A stretch of DNA of 64,000 nt from Phytophthora quininea (taxonomy: Eukaryota > Oomycota > Peronosporomycetes > Peronosporales > Peronosporaceae). The notes beneath the pieces were generated by a model that saw only the letters and a list, made by a program, of their open reading frames with translations, had not been told where the DNA came from and ran no database searches. This document shows, piece after piece, positions 46,769 to 58,008 of the stretch (positions are counted from its first letter, which is position 1; each line of letters opens with the position of its first letter). The stretch spans positions 1-64,000 of the forward strand of contig JAAVTG010000069.1 in NCBI GenBank assembly GCA_011947345.1, in the 5' to 3' direction. The translations under genes were made by a program, and so were the position numbers.

Positions 46769-48123
46769 TCACACGTACGCGCGGGTCTCGCTCGACTCGC
46801 GACGCTGTTTAACTGAAGCAGCTGATGCTGCGCACTTTTTCTTGGTCAGACCTTCGAACACACTCTCAGCCTCGCGGCTGGCTTGGACCACAATGGCCTC
46901 GAAGAAGGTGGCACCGTTCTTCTCCGCCGTCATGCGTAGGTCCTTCTCCACACAAATTGTGGCCTTCTCCACCACCATCTCCAGCTGCGAGGGCGACGTG
47001 AAGTCGCCGTCGCGCTGCAACAGACTACCGATTTCGAACAGCGAGAAGCCGGCCTCCGCACCGAGCTTAAGCACTGCGGTACACACACGCATCGTCGTCA
47101 CGCACTCCTCCTCGATCCCGACCGCGCGGAGCACAGCCGCATCGCGTGCTGCATCCAGCGACGCGATGTGCTCGAGCTCTGCGCACGTAAACGGGAATTG
47201 AGCTTGCGGCCATTGCAGCCAGTCGAACGTCGCGCCGTCAAGCTGCTTGAACGACGGCAAGCAAAAGCCGTGGTCGATCGGCGTCATGCCGAACGTCTGC
47301 TCGTTCGCGCGATCAGTCAGCAAAATGTTGCCGGCGTGGCGGTCGGTGTTAAATAGACGCACGTCCAAAATGCCGATCTTGTGCACCTCGGGGATCGCGA
47401 ACTTCAGCGTGCCCATGTCTTCGGCCGAGCACTGCGAGGCCACGAAGCGCTGCATCGAGCCTTCCTTCTCCTCTCCATTCACATTCAAAACCATCAAATT
47501 CGTCACGGGCACGCCGCTGAAGCTGCCGTACGCGTTGTCCAACAAGTAGGCGGCGCGTTCACGGAGTGCGCCGTTGCCAACAAGGAAGCCCTTGTTGACC
47601 GGGTGCTCAGTGACACCCACCACGGCGTTCTCCTTCACATACCCTCTAGGGTTCTTGGGGGCCATGTACTCCTCGTCACGCGGCTTGAAGATCCCCATGG
47701 GGTCCATCTTCTTACGCGAAGAAGACATCGATTCCATCGTCAGAAAGTAGGCGCCGCCGCAGCCGTCCGAGGTCATTTGGAACGAGCTGCATTGGTCCTT
47801 GACGAGACACAGCACTTGGTCGGCAAAGCGCTCCGACGCTTCCGTCGTGAGCCACTTGGCGTCCAGTCCGGCAGGCAGCTCCGTCTCGGGCTCGGTGCAG
47901 TCCACGACATCGTCGCACCTGAACGGCGACGTGCAGCGCAGCGGTGAGAGGCGGAACTGCACGATCGGCAAGAGCTTGGTGACGACCGTCTGCTGCAGCA
48001 GGCCCTTGGCGTTCACCATGGCCGACCCATGGAGGCGGAGGCGGCCGAAGCGGCTCTTCCTGGCGGCCACGGGGGCCTCTCCTCGGTCTTGAGGCTCGCT
48101 CGGAACCAGTCGCTCGCGCCCAT
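46769..48123 (-). CDS. Phosphatidylinositol 4-kinase gamma-like (PI3/PI4 kinase fold)
   Basis: ATG 48123 (MGASDWFRASLKTEE), then a one-base shift at the C run 48071-48075, then SRFGRLRLHGSAMVNAKGLL. The kinase domain matches plant-type PI4Kgamma/ubiquitin-domain kinases: GGAYFLTMESMSSSRKKMD, GIFKPRDEEYMAPKNPRGYV (the Lys of FKP binds ATP), LRERAAYLLDNAYGSFSGVP, the catalytic loop DVRLFNTDRHAGNILL and the metal-binding PIDHGFCLPS. It continues with WPQAQFPFTCAELEHIASLD and a C-terminal helix. No ubiquitin-like domain is present. Plant members are often protein kinases rather than lipid kinases, so the substrate is uncertain. All ATP and metal ligands that I can place are present. Confidence 0.88.
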
Positions 48124-48828
48124 TGCTGCTTGCTCTCTCTGTCTTCTCTTCGACGGACGTGGGCTTGGGTGTACTATTCGTACAGCACTGTAAAAGCTTG
48201 AAGGGGCTTTTACTTGGTAGTCCAGGCAGGTCCGAGCGCTCTCACGGGGAGGGCGAAAGCTGCTTCGAAGAGAGGAGCGGAGAGAGGCAAACAGAGAGGG
48301 AGATGGGGCGTCTCTCTCTCCTTCTTGGCGTGGGGCGTGGGGCTGCTGGAGGCGAACAGGAGCTTCAAGAGCTGCTGGGCTGTCTCGGTTGGAGGTGAAT
48401 TGCGGAATGAGCGAAAAATAGCCAGCAAGAACAGTGGGTCGACTATGCACCCTCTGTTTATATCGATATTCTACCCTCTGCATGCACTGCGTGGAAGCTG
48501 TGTCCGGTAGGATTGCGCCTTGCCGTCACAGCGCACTGTCTTTGAATGCGACAATTAACTGGGACGGAAAATCTACTTTTGGCTTGAAGCTTTGAGCGCA
48601 ATTATCTGTCGGGAAGACAATTTCACAGCCGCGAGCAGCTGGGAGCTTATCTCACGATGGCGCGGCAGCCGACAACTTCAGGCTGGGGAGGGCGCAGTCC
48701 GCTTCTTCACTATAAATACGAGCTGGAGCAAGGGGACCAGGCGCGGAGCTCATCGCTAGCTGGCCAAGAATGTCATACGCGGCTGGCCTCCCAATCCATC
48801 AAAGACGAGCTTGGTGCCATCACACATA

Positions 48829-48852
48829 CAACAACAGCAGCAGCAGCAGCAG
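48829..48852 (+). repeat. (CAA/CAG)n trinucleotide microsatellite
   Basis: A CAA run passes into about six CAG units. It lies in a gene-poor region, and none of its frames belongs to a convincing gene, so a polyglutamine tract in a protein is not supported. Confidence 0.8.
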
Positions 48853-50552
48853 CTAGCGATGCTGAGCAGGCGAGTGAAGAAGCCACCGCCGTTTCGCCAT
48901 GCGCGTTTCGCCATGAATGTGGAGCCTCACCGTCCGTTAAAACGGTTTTTATCACGTTTGACAGGAGTTGTAGCGTTTGTCACGTCGCTTGTGCTCAGAC
49001 GCGAGTTTTTTCTTGCGGCGTTTCGCTGACGAGTGGCATGGCGTAGGCCTGGAGCAATCGAGAAGGCCGTCATAGGGCCAATACCATACCTGCGGAGCCA
49101 TGGCAGGCTGTCGTTGCCTTGTCAGGCAAGAGCCCTCGCTTCTATCGGAGACCAAGCGGGAGGAACGCCACGCGCGCGAAACGTCGCGTTGGAGGCGAGT
49201 GTAGGACCAAAGGGGGATGGGCTGCTGATCACTCGGTTAAGTGCATGCATTACTTAAACGAAACATTAGTTTTCCTCGTCGCAATCCAAGCAGAAATCCG
49301 CCTTGTTGGCTTTGCCAGCAAGGCGTGAGTTGCAATGCATACGCGGCCTGGATACTGTCGGCGTTGGCGCTGTGTTTGCGCTCGAGGCGAGCGCGTCGCA
49401 TGTTGGTCTTGGCATCAATGCCTCGCAGATGGAGGACGTTGCTTCAAAACATGCTGTCCAAGACGACTGCACTCTGGCAAGTGGATGTTTGCGCGGCCGG
49501 CGAGACCAGATCTGTCCTGCCCACGGTCATTTTCACGCGCGTTTCTCGCGAAGAGCTTGGCGAGATGCCTCGGCCGTCAAACCAAACTCGCGCCGGCCGC
49601 TCTCCTTGTCAAACACAAGCGGTTTGAATTCGTGTAGTACCCGAAGGCGCCGCGCTCGACACATGCTGCTGGCAGCACTGCCGGCTCCTGGCAACGCGCC
49701 TCGATCTTGAAGCATTGATGAACCCCATCGACGAAACGGACCGCGCAAATCGGACATGCAGTGCCCGCATGGGTAACGGGAGCAACGTTGCGCCTCGACA
49801 CTCGCCCGAAATGGGGGCGAGTCCAAGGACGGCAGGGCCAAGAACAGCTCCGCAGCGCTCGACAAGAACGGCGGTGGTACTATTCTCGCCAAAGCGATCC
49901 AAATCTCGTGCGGACCGAAGTGCAGGGCACCTGCGGCGCCGCTTGGGTTCGATGGCTAAGCTCTTCGGAGAGGCGTCCTGCTGCAACATTTGGATTTTGC
50001 CTTACTACACTGGTTTCTTGCTGCTGCCAGCGCGCGCAGTTGCTTGCTACAGAAGGCCGACCACGGTCTCCGTCTCGCAGCGCGTCCTCGACACCTTGCT
50101 CGACGTGTGCAACGGCTCTCGAGTCATCTTCAGCCCTTCCCACGGCATCACACGCAGATTGATTGGCAAGGCTGGAGCGTACCGTGCTGCATCGGGCTAA
50201 GTCCGAATGGGTTCAAACCCGACCCAGCGGGCAGAGATTGATATAGTAGTATCAATTTCAATCATAATACGAAAACAATATACTATTACCGCCCCTAACC
50301 CTACTGTAGTTGTTAAAGTATCGATCTCAGTCCGCCGACTGGTATCGTAGTAGTACTATAGTATGATAACATTACTATTTATTCGATCACGGAAAATGCA
50401 ACAGCTCTTGTGTCGCGCTGCAACTGATTCCACCTCGTTTTCATTATTAGAAATGTAGCTGGTATTGATCCGTGAACTTGAACACTTGACGAGGGAATGG
50501 GTGTGCTCCCAGGAAGTTGCACCTTACGTGTATTCGGCAAAACCAAAAGTGA

Positions 50553-50598
50553 GAAGAGCTTCGTGGCGCCAAGTCCGTGGCGCCCAAGGAAGCTCTTC
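50553..50598. repeat. Perfect 10-bp inverted repeat (hairpin)
   Basis: GAAGAGCTTC at 50553-50562 is the exact reverse complement of GAAGCTCTTC at 50589-50598, with a 26-base GC-rich loop holding two copies of TGGCGCC. It could be a piece of a mobile element or a structured RNA; nothing in the surroundings decides. Confidence 0.7.
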
Positions 50599-52465
50599 GA
50601 TGATCACCATCAAACTACCTTAGTCTAACATGTACGCAGCTCTTCCTTCTCAGATAGCTTTGTCCGGCGCTGCCGCAAGCGTTCACCAGCAGCGTGGTCA
50701 AACTGCCAATTCAACAGCTGGCTGGTTGGGCAGGTTCCGTAAGCGAAGTCTCGGAAACCTAATATTGACTCGATGCGTCAGCGGCTCACGTCCGCCTTTG
50801 CCGCAAAACCAAACGAAATTTTTAAAATTGTGAACCCCACGGGTCGGCGGTAGGGGTTTCGACGTTACACTTATTAGCGATCGCAAAGATTCTTCGTTAT
50901 CATCCCACGTAGTGCGGTTTTCGCGAATATAGCGAAGAACGATTGGGGTTTGCTAAAATGGCAAGTTTGAGGCATTGTGTTCGCCACAGCATAGCGGGCT
51001 GTCACCCGCCAGGGGCACGGCCTTCTTCAGCTCGCGTTTGGTCACTAGATCACAAGGTACGCGATCCTCAAGGACGATCGAGGCATGACGAGTCATCACA
51101 CTGCCCAGCAGCAGTTGTTGTGGTGCATCTGATTCATCAGGGAGCGAAGATTAGTCTGCTTGTCGATGCTGGAAGATCACTACACGCTGCACCAAGCATC
51201 GTCTCCGGATAAGGTGTGGCTACTACAAATGCTCACAGGTCTTGAGGTGTCCAGTATGCTGTTCAGCTGAATGTGTTTGGCCCTGGGGATTGCTCGGCTG
51301 GTTCTGTCCGTTCCCATCGCGCAGAGACCCTCCAAGCTGCTGGGATTCTCTCTGCTGGTGCTGACAAACGCCGGGATTCTGACCTCAGAGGCCTCCCGCA
51401 GATGACGTGGAGAGCGAAAGTCTACGCAGGTCACGAAAGCCTGTTCGAGCGGCAGGTCAACGACGTCGTCTTCCATCCCAAAGGCCACCAATTTTTCGCA
51501 CTGGGCAGTGCAGCTAAAGTCCTAGAGATCGTCCCAATAAAGAGCTGATCCGTGGACGCTGACTGAGCCCCGGACGCAAAGTGGCTACGAGCTGCGAAAA
51601 CATCCTTGCAGCTCTGCAGGCTCTGCAGCAACGTGGTGTTGGAGGAAACCCAGCTGCAGACGAAACTGTGAACCGAACACACTGCGGAGATCCTGGTGGC
51701 AGTCAAGAGCCTGTCCGTTAGGGAGGGTCATTGTGGTCACTATCTACAGAATTTTAAGCCAATGAGGTCTACGGAACTTCGTCTTCATTCTGCCGAATCA
51801 ACAAAATCATCCCTGTGACAATTACCGAAAAAGGAAGCAAGTCAGGACACCGCAAAAATTGTAGCAGTACCACCCCTAGCCGAGCGTTGACACAGCGATG
51901 CTCTTCCACAGCCCATTAACCAAGATTAACCGAACATCAAAGTATTTAACTTCGTAGAATTCGTTATTAGACTAACAAGCGGAGTCATTCTTGTTCACAC
52001 TGGTGCTAGTATCTTCTTGATATTTCTGACCGACGAATAAAGTGTCGCGAATCAATGCAGGCGATAGAGAGATCCTCTTGACCGATACGACATTCCCACT
52101 AGTTGAAAATGCGCGTTCTGACGGCACTGAGGTCGCGATACACCCCCAACCACTTTCTCGCCAAAATGGAAAGAGTCGGGAACGTTTTCTCTTTGCCCTC
52201 CCACTACTGCAGCGGGTCCGTTGAGATCGTATTGTTGAGAGCAGCACTAATGTACACTTCTTGTTCGGCTTTGCACTGGGTTCGTAGTGTACTAAGTGTA
52301 GTGGTAAGATTTGGGAATTGGTCTCACTGCTCTCGCAGCAAAACACACCAGACCAGTAGTCTTGAGATGACTTTTGTGTTAGAAGGCAGAAGGCGAAGTG
52401 ATTTATTTTGTTGTGGGTCTGACTTGCCCATGTTGGACACCTGAATCTAGCGTCATCCTAGCACT

Positions 52466-54125
52466 TCAAGCTGAGTTACCAACATTTTGCTGCTCTACAA
52501 TCATCGGTACCATGTCTGTTGCCTGTTGACAAGCAACATCATTCTCTTCGTTTGAAGATAGGCCCCGGGCAATTTCAACAGCAGCGCAAAACAGACTTTC
52601 CCGTGCTCGTGCGTCCTCGGCACCAGACAAAAACTTCAGGTGAGATGATCTGGGATCCAATTGAGACACCTAAAGCGTTGAGCAGGCGTTCAGAGAGCAA
52701 CTTGATATAAGTTTTGTGTACACCCTCCATCAGCGCCTCGACTCTTGGGGTAAATTCCTCGCTTAGATTGCCAAGAATCGAGTTAAACATGTCAGATTTC
52801 TTGATTTGCTTCTCCAGCAACCGAAGAATCGGGACAGCGGCAGAGAGTGTAGGAAATGTTTGTCCGCTGAGCCCAGTTGTGGCGTCTGCAAACGGCTTGA
52901 GCAAAACATCTAAACAGCGCACAATTGTCCAATGCTCCGCTGTAGGTTGCGTCAAACTGACGTCGGAAGAGTCATCGGATGTTGCAATGTGTCCAAAAGC
53001 TTTGTCAAGTATGACGCGGAGTTCCAGCATTCGCTGCAGCACAAAATACGTACTATTTCAACGCGTAGGGCTGTCATTCTGCGGCAGAACCTCGTGGTCA
53101 CTGTTTTTCTGGAGATCCTTCAATAGATCGGTTCCTTTCGACGATCTACTGAATATAACACCAACTTGCGGAATACAGCAATTATAGCTCGTAATGTGTC
53201 CAGATGCTTGCGTTCTGACATAGTGCTGGCTCCGATAAACTTGTCAACTTTTTCTCTGGCACGACGCGCCAATGCTCTGTCGATTGCTGCATTCGATTGT
53301 GCCGACGCCAGCATGGCTTTTGAGGTCTTTTCGTGCATCTCTTCTTCACAATTCCAGCACCGACGACAAGATGGATGCAATGAGCTAAACACGACACTTC
53401 GTTTAACCGAAGCTTCTTGCGCGCCTTCTTTCCGTTGGATGCTCCATCTCGAAAAAGTGTTGTGCATTTGTCTTTCCTAAGTCCCCACACCGTCATGCAG
53501 TCATCTAACGCGTCTGCAATCGCGTTACCATCGTGTTTACCTTTTAGTCGCTGTACTTCCAACACCCAATTGCGCATTCTGAAAGAACGGTCCACATAAT
53601 GAAGAGTGAAGCTCATGAACGCGACTTGCTTCTTGACGTCCATATATCAGTGGACGCGGAGAAATATTCGCACTCCTATGAAACCTGTTGCTTCAGCGCG
53701 TCGCGAAGGTCAACAGCGATGCTCTCAACGCGTTGGCGCACCTTTTAGCACTTTGGAAGCGAAGTGACTCCCTCGATGGTGTTTAAATACTGGATGTACT
53801 TCACAAAGTACTCGTCTTGAACACAATAAATGGCCTCATCTACTTCGCAACCCAAATAGCGAGTAGATCATCAGCGCGTTCTTGTTTAGCTGGTGAACAA
53901 TGCTCACGCAACTCGACTTCGTCAATTTTGTTCTTTTCAACCGCGCGAAGAACGAGAATCTGCTTCTTCCTCTCCTTGTGTTCGTCTTGTTGGGTTTTCG
54001 CATCCTGTAAATCACTGGAATGATATACGTCCATGTGCTTGGTGACATGGTACGTGTTCCCCTTCTCGTACTTGATTTCACACTTACATTTCTCGCACCA
54101 AGCACATCGCGCGTCCGACGAGCGA
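52466..54125 (-). pseudogene. Decayed hAT-family transposase with BED zinc finger
   Basis: Leftward remnants in order: a BED finger (CAWCEKCKCEIKYEKG, then HVTKHMDVYH) near 54020-54115; a charged linker (DLQDAKTQQDEHKERKKQ); a ruined stretch with several stops at 53650-53830; the RNase H-like part (VAFMSFTLHYVDRSFRMRNW, KCTTLFRDGASNGKKARKKL, CLAHCIHLVVGAGI with the hAT CxxH pair); then PTR-stop-NSTYFVLQRMLELR, where the Trp of the conserved PTRWNS motif is TGA at 53058-53060; and SQLDPRSSHLKFL near 52640. The C-terminal dimerisation domain is missing, as the last frame stops at 52466. Multiple stops and shifts make this a fossil. No terminal inverted repeats or 8-bp target duplication were identified with confidence. 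Confidence 0.82.
52466..54125 (-). mobile_element. hAT-type DNA transposon remnant (ends undefined)
   Basis: The coordinates are the extent of transposase-derived sequence, not the true element ends. Flanking DNA (51870-52460 and 54126-54300) has no family resemblance that I can see; the motif GTAGCAG occurs on both sides (near 51862 and 54257), but in direct rather than inverted orientation, so I do not treat it as a terminal repeat. Confidence 0.6.
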
Positions 54126-55165
54126 AGCTTTGTCTTTTGCCGGTGGTCTTCCTTGCAAATTAATACAACGACTTTTAATCCGTTGCTTCGGCATCGGGAG
54201 CAGTGTGGCGCTGCGAATTCAGGAAAAGTTGTCCGAGGCGTGTGCGGCCAGACGAAGTAGCAGCGTGGTGATCCCTGGGGGATAACTTCTTCCAGGCAGC
54301 GTACCGAGCCCGCGTCAGGGGGTGAATCGTGTAATCTTGGGCACGAAGACTACTTAACCAATGCTAAAGTTATACACTACACAAAACTCTCTTTGTCCTC
54401 TGTTCTTTGAAAGGCCCAGGACTCGGGCCTTAAAGGGTCTCTTTGTTTAACTCCTAGCCCAGACCCAAGGCTAGCACGCGCACCACTCCCCGAGAGGACA
54501 GCAACCCACACAATATCGGCTTTTCAGCCCAGAACACTATGCAAGTCACTCTTAGGAAGCAAAGCTCCCGTAATATAGCGCACCGCCTACCCCACCGGGG
54601 CCTGACAGCACGTAGATATGGAGTAAGGCTACTAGCAGTCGAACGCCTCTTGCGCCCGCCTCTTTGACCTTAGGATAACTTGACGGACGTGGAGCCGCTT
54701 CCGCCGGGCCAATCTTCCGGCTTGCCACTTAGAAGGTAAAACGAACTCTGTTTAGTTAAAGATCTCGTGCAAACTAAAGATACTCCTGGCAGGAATCCAG
54801 TGCACATCCTCGTGCAGTCGCCAAATCGAGGGGATCGTGCTTGAACAGTCGCTTCCAAATACACCATGAAAAATCCCCAGATTGAGTAGGACTTCCCCGG
54901 ATTATGGGAGCTTGTCGCCATCCTGAGACTTATAGGGCTCTATTCTGGGGAACGCTGCAAGCGGCCGCCAGGAGCATATCTCCCAGATTAACTCAGAATC
55001 TGTATGGTCCTTGGCCGGCGGCGCTCGGTCCGGGACTTAGCTTGCTTCGCTTGGAGCCCGTTCACATCGTTGCTCCACAGTGTCCAATCCCCTGTCCCCT
55101 GCTCGACAGGTAGTGAGAGTTCTCTCCACGCTCTCGGTTACTGTCGCGATACTTGTTGCGCGTCA
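54126..55165. other. 1-kb non-coding interval
   Basis: No coding sequence is seen. 54260-54660 holds compact, GC-rich stretches with short palindromes (e.g. GGCCCAGGACTCGGGCC near 54412) that could be part of an LTR or other mobile DNA, but I found no matching second copy in the window. Confidence 0.4.
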
Positions 55166-56374
55166 CTATCCATCCACAATCCGCCAGACTTTACGGGCAC
55201 ATCGTGTCAACAGCAACGGCTTAGCAGTTGGCGTTGCAGCGCCAGCATGATCCGGACCAGGAGAAGCGGTCGTGCCATCGACACGACCACAACGACGAGT
55301 ACTGCTGGACGTTCCCCTTTGTTTGCGACGGGAACTGCTTGGAGTTGCAGTGCCAGCACGATCAGCACGCTTGAGGTCGGGAGGAGCAATCGTTCCACCG
55401 ATGCGACCTGGTTGATGAGTGCTGCTGCACCGTGCACTGCTTGGAGTTGCAGCACGACCAGTGCTGTCTGACATTCCACCTTGTCTGCAACATGCACTGC
55501 TTGGTGTTTCAGCGCAAGCACGACCGGGGTCAGGAGAAGCAGCCGCACATCTAACTCAAACCGAACGACGAGTGCTGTTCGGTGTGCCTCGCTCATGACG
55601 AGCACTGCTTGGGGTGTCTCAACCACGATAAGTGCTGCTTGGTGATGTAGCACCAGCATAGCGCGGATCCGGAGAAACAGCCAAAGCACTAAGTCGGCTA
55701 GAATGACGAGCACTGCTGGTGGTCGACTCTCGCCGGGATCGTGTATGGTCCGGCGTCGCCGCGTCGGCTGCTTCCAAGCCAGGAGAAGCTTTGGGACGGC
55801 CACTGCAAACGTAACGAAGGCTGCTTGGATTTGTATCTCGAATACGTCTCGAGCTGGTAGGCGTCGTAGCGCTCATTGATTCGGGGCAAGATGAAGCGGT
55901 CTTAACATAGCCGACACTGGAACCACGTGTATCACCTTGACTAGACTTAGGTATTGACGAACGGAGGCGTTTTGAGGGACCAGAAGCTGCAACATCCCAA
56001 CTTGGGCGAAGTTCATCCCAAAGCATATTGTAATCGGCGTTTTCGTCAGACCGAAGTACTCGACTCCTCTTCGAACCGGTGATGCTTGGCAGCGCATGGA
56101 CATTGCTGTTTGAAGTACGCAATACCGAGTATTCGCCGCCACCAAAAGAAAGCCTTGTGCAGACGGGTAGGGACGCGCTCGGCGCTTCATCTTCAGTATA
56201 CCCAGGGCTCACAGCTTCTCTTTGGTCTGGCATATTCATGCCAGCCGAGATGGCATCGTAGAGTACATTTAATACAAGATTTGTTTGGGCTCCAGGTGGC
56301 AGCATCTTGCGCAGGTCAGGGAGGAATCTTTTGTAAAGCCGAATGGTCGTGGGAGCTCGGCAGATATATCCCAT
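55166..56374 (-). pseudogene. Degenerate Thr-Pro-Ser-Ser repeat protein, two nonsense codons
   Basis: One leftward frame runs from ATG 56374 (MGYICRAPTTIRLYKRFLPD) through about 400 codons but is cut by two TGA stops (near 55619 and 55555), each where CGA (Arg) would fit. The N-terminal third has balanced composition (LPDLRKMLPPGAQTNLVLNV, YNMLWDELRPSWDVAAS). The rest is a degenerate repeat, roughly SPDPxRAGAATPSSAR, with at least four recognisable copies (DPRYAGATSPSST, DPGRACAETPSSA, DRAGTATPSSS, DHAGAATPTAK). No function is recognised. The pattern could be a low-copy repeat-family gene or a retroelement gag-like ORF that has decayed. Confidence 0.5.
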
Positions 56375-56811
56375 TGGGCAGAAGATCGCTCTTCGTTATC
56401 GATTTCGTTAAGTAAGTTATCTTTACGAACACTGCAGCGGAGGCTCCCGTTGCCCCAAACTAGGCTACTCGTCACAAAGTCGATGCTCCATGTAACCAGA
56501 TTCTGCTGGAAGAGCCGAGTCCATTCTAATGAAAGAAGTAGTATTTGCTAGTACTTTGACGACAGAAGAAATTTTCAGATCTACTACAGCAATATTATTT
56601 CGGTCGTGAGAGGAATCTTCTACTCATTATAGTAGCGAAGTGGTAATACAGTATCAGACTAGTACTAAATGTTGGACCTACTATCAATCCCTGCTGGCGG
56701 GTCTCCGCATGGCGCTCCTCCTCTCCTCCCTTTGGCGCCATTCCGTGTCTTCCCGTGGCCCCATCAAGCACTCGGTATTGCGTCTATTCTGTGTCTCTCT
56801 GTGCATCCACC
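56375..56811. other. Intergenic, cyclin promoter region
   Basis: 437 bases without a supported gene. 56520-56680 is AT-rich (many CTACTA/AGTACT runs) and changes abruptly to the GC-rich cyclin coding sequence, marking the boundary between the repeat-rich island and the next gene block. Confidence 0.5.
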
Positions 56812-57907
56812 ATGCCTGTCACTGTCCTGTCGCCCATGCCCTTCGAGCTGCCGACGCAGCCCGCCTCCGCCTCGCTGGAGCACATCCAGTGGGCGCTGCT
56901 CAAGGAGAAGCACTACCCGGCCTTCGTGGACCCCGACTACCTGCGCTCGGTGCAGCGCCACGGCATGACGCTCACCTGGCGCCTGCGCGTGTGCCGCTGG
57001 ATGTTCGAGACCGCCAAGGAGTTCGAGCTGCAGATGGACTCGGTGGCCGGCGCGCTGCACTTCCTGGACCAGTACTTGAGCCAGCACTCCGTGGACCGCG
57101 TGACGCTGCAGCTGCTCGGCATGATCTGCATGTGGACGGCCAGCAAGATGCACGAGGGCAAGCCTATCCTGCTCGAGGAGATGGCGCTCATGTGCGAGCG
57201 CAAGTTCTCGCGCGCGCAGATGGTGGATGCCGAGGCGCAGCTCGTGCGGTTGCTGGGCTTTCGCTTCAATCCGCCCAACGCCTTCACCATGGCCAGGGAC
57301 TTTGTCAACGAGCTGCCGTTCGATGATGCCAACCGCCGCGCGAGCTGCGTCGCCTCCGTGTTCCATGTGCTGGAGCGCGTGGTTGAGGACGCGTCCTCGC
57401 TCGAATGCTCCGCCTCCAGCCTGGCCAAGGCTGCTGTCCAGCTCGTGGCCAAGTCCGAGTACAAGCTCACGGTCAAGCAAGTGCGCGCGGCGCTCTCCAC
57501 TATTGAGATCGACGAGAAGGCCTACCGTGCCGCCTTCAAAAGGTGCGGCACGCCTTCTTCGGCACGGCTGCCACGACCAAGACCGAGACCGAGACCGAGA
57601 CCGAGACGCCCAAGCCTGTCGTGGAGGCTATGGAGCAGATCAAGTCGCTAACGCAGAGCCCCTCGGCTGTTGAAGCGCTTCCGGTTTACCAAGTCTCGAC
57701 GCCAGAGGAGATCATGACCTGGACGGCTCCTATCTCATCTGCACGGAGACGTTGTCGCCGTCTCCGTCGCAAGCACCGCCGGCCCCTGTGCGGAAATCTG
57801 CTGCAACCTCGTCAACCATCGGTGTCACTCGAGCTGCGCCTTCAGAATCGCAGTCCGAGTCCACCAGCGAGCGCCAAAACAAACGTCAGCGGAAGCTGGA
57901 CATGTAA
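56812..57907 (+). CDS. Cyclin (cyclin-box protein, D/B-like)
   Basis: ATG 56812 (MPVTVLSPMPFELPTQPA). The first cyclin fold is well preserved: LEHIQWALLKEKHYPAFVDP, MTLTWRLRVCRWMFETAKEF, SVAGALHFLDQYLSQHSVDR, LQLLGMICMWTASKMHEGKP, QLVRLLGFRFNPPNAFTMAR. A weaker second fold follows (AVQLVAKSEYKLTVKQVRAA). The MRxxLxxW-type kinase-contact motif appears as WRLRVCRWMF. Cyclins bind and activate CDKs in the nucleus and cytoplasm. After residue about 240 two one-base shifts (near 57545 and 57715) bridge to a Thr/Glu repeat and a Ser/Pro-rich tail ending RQNKRQRKLDM, with a possible nuclear signal. No destruction box was seen at the N-terminus, which favours a D-type-like cyclin. Confidence 0.85.
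57575..57607 (+). repeat. (GACCGA)n hexanucleotide repeat coding for Thr-Glu
   Basis: About five units inside the cyclin gene, encoding TETETETET in the frame that continues the protein. The lengths of such repeats often vary between strains, and the nearby frame jump may reflect collapse of this tract. Confidence 0.75.
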
Positions 57908-58008
57908 TCAAGTAGGCACTGTAGGCAAACAACACACTGTAGATACTGTAGACGCATCGGGAACACGACAAATTAACTTATACCTTTGAAGTGCACGCTG
58001 TGGTCTCC

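Larger units (their letters stand above)
48124..52465. other. 4.3-kb gene-poor interval
   Basis: No ORF has convincing protein character. The longest (about 160 residues near 49715-50200) are Arg/Ala/Ser-rich in GC-rich DNA. From 50220 to 50450 the DNA becomes AT-rich (ATAGTAGTATC-like runs). Short repeat and hairpin elements are listed separately. The interval adjoins a dead hAT transposon and is probably made of decayed mobile DNA. Confidence 0.5.

Noticed and set aside
46401..47201. 266-residue + strand ORF
   Set aside because: It is antisense to the PI4-kinase-like gene and its Ser/Arg-rich residues show no domain; the minus strand shows clear kinase motifs.
51273..51548. 91-residue ORF that looks partly protein-like
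   Set aside because: No family recognised, no continuation on either side, and it lies in decayed DNA; too weak to call a gene.
54257..54290. Possible hAT terminal repeat (GTAGCAG motif found on both sides)
   Set aside because: The two copies are in direct, not inverted, orientation and only seven bases match.
56764..57480. 238-residue minus strand ORF
   Set aside because: Antisense shadow of the cyclin gene in GC-rich DNA; His/Ala/Arg-rich without any motif.
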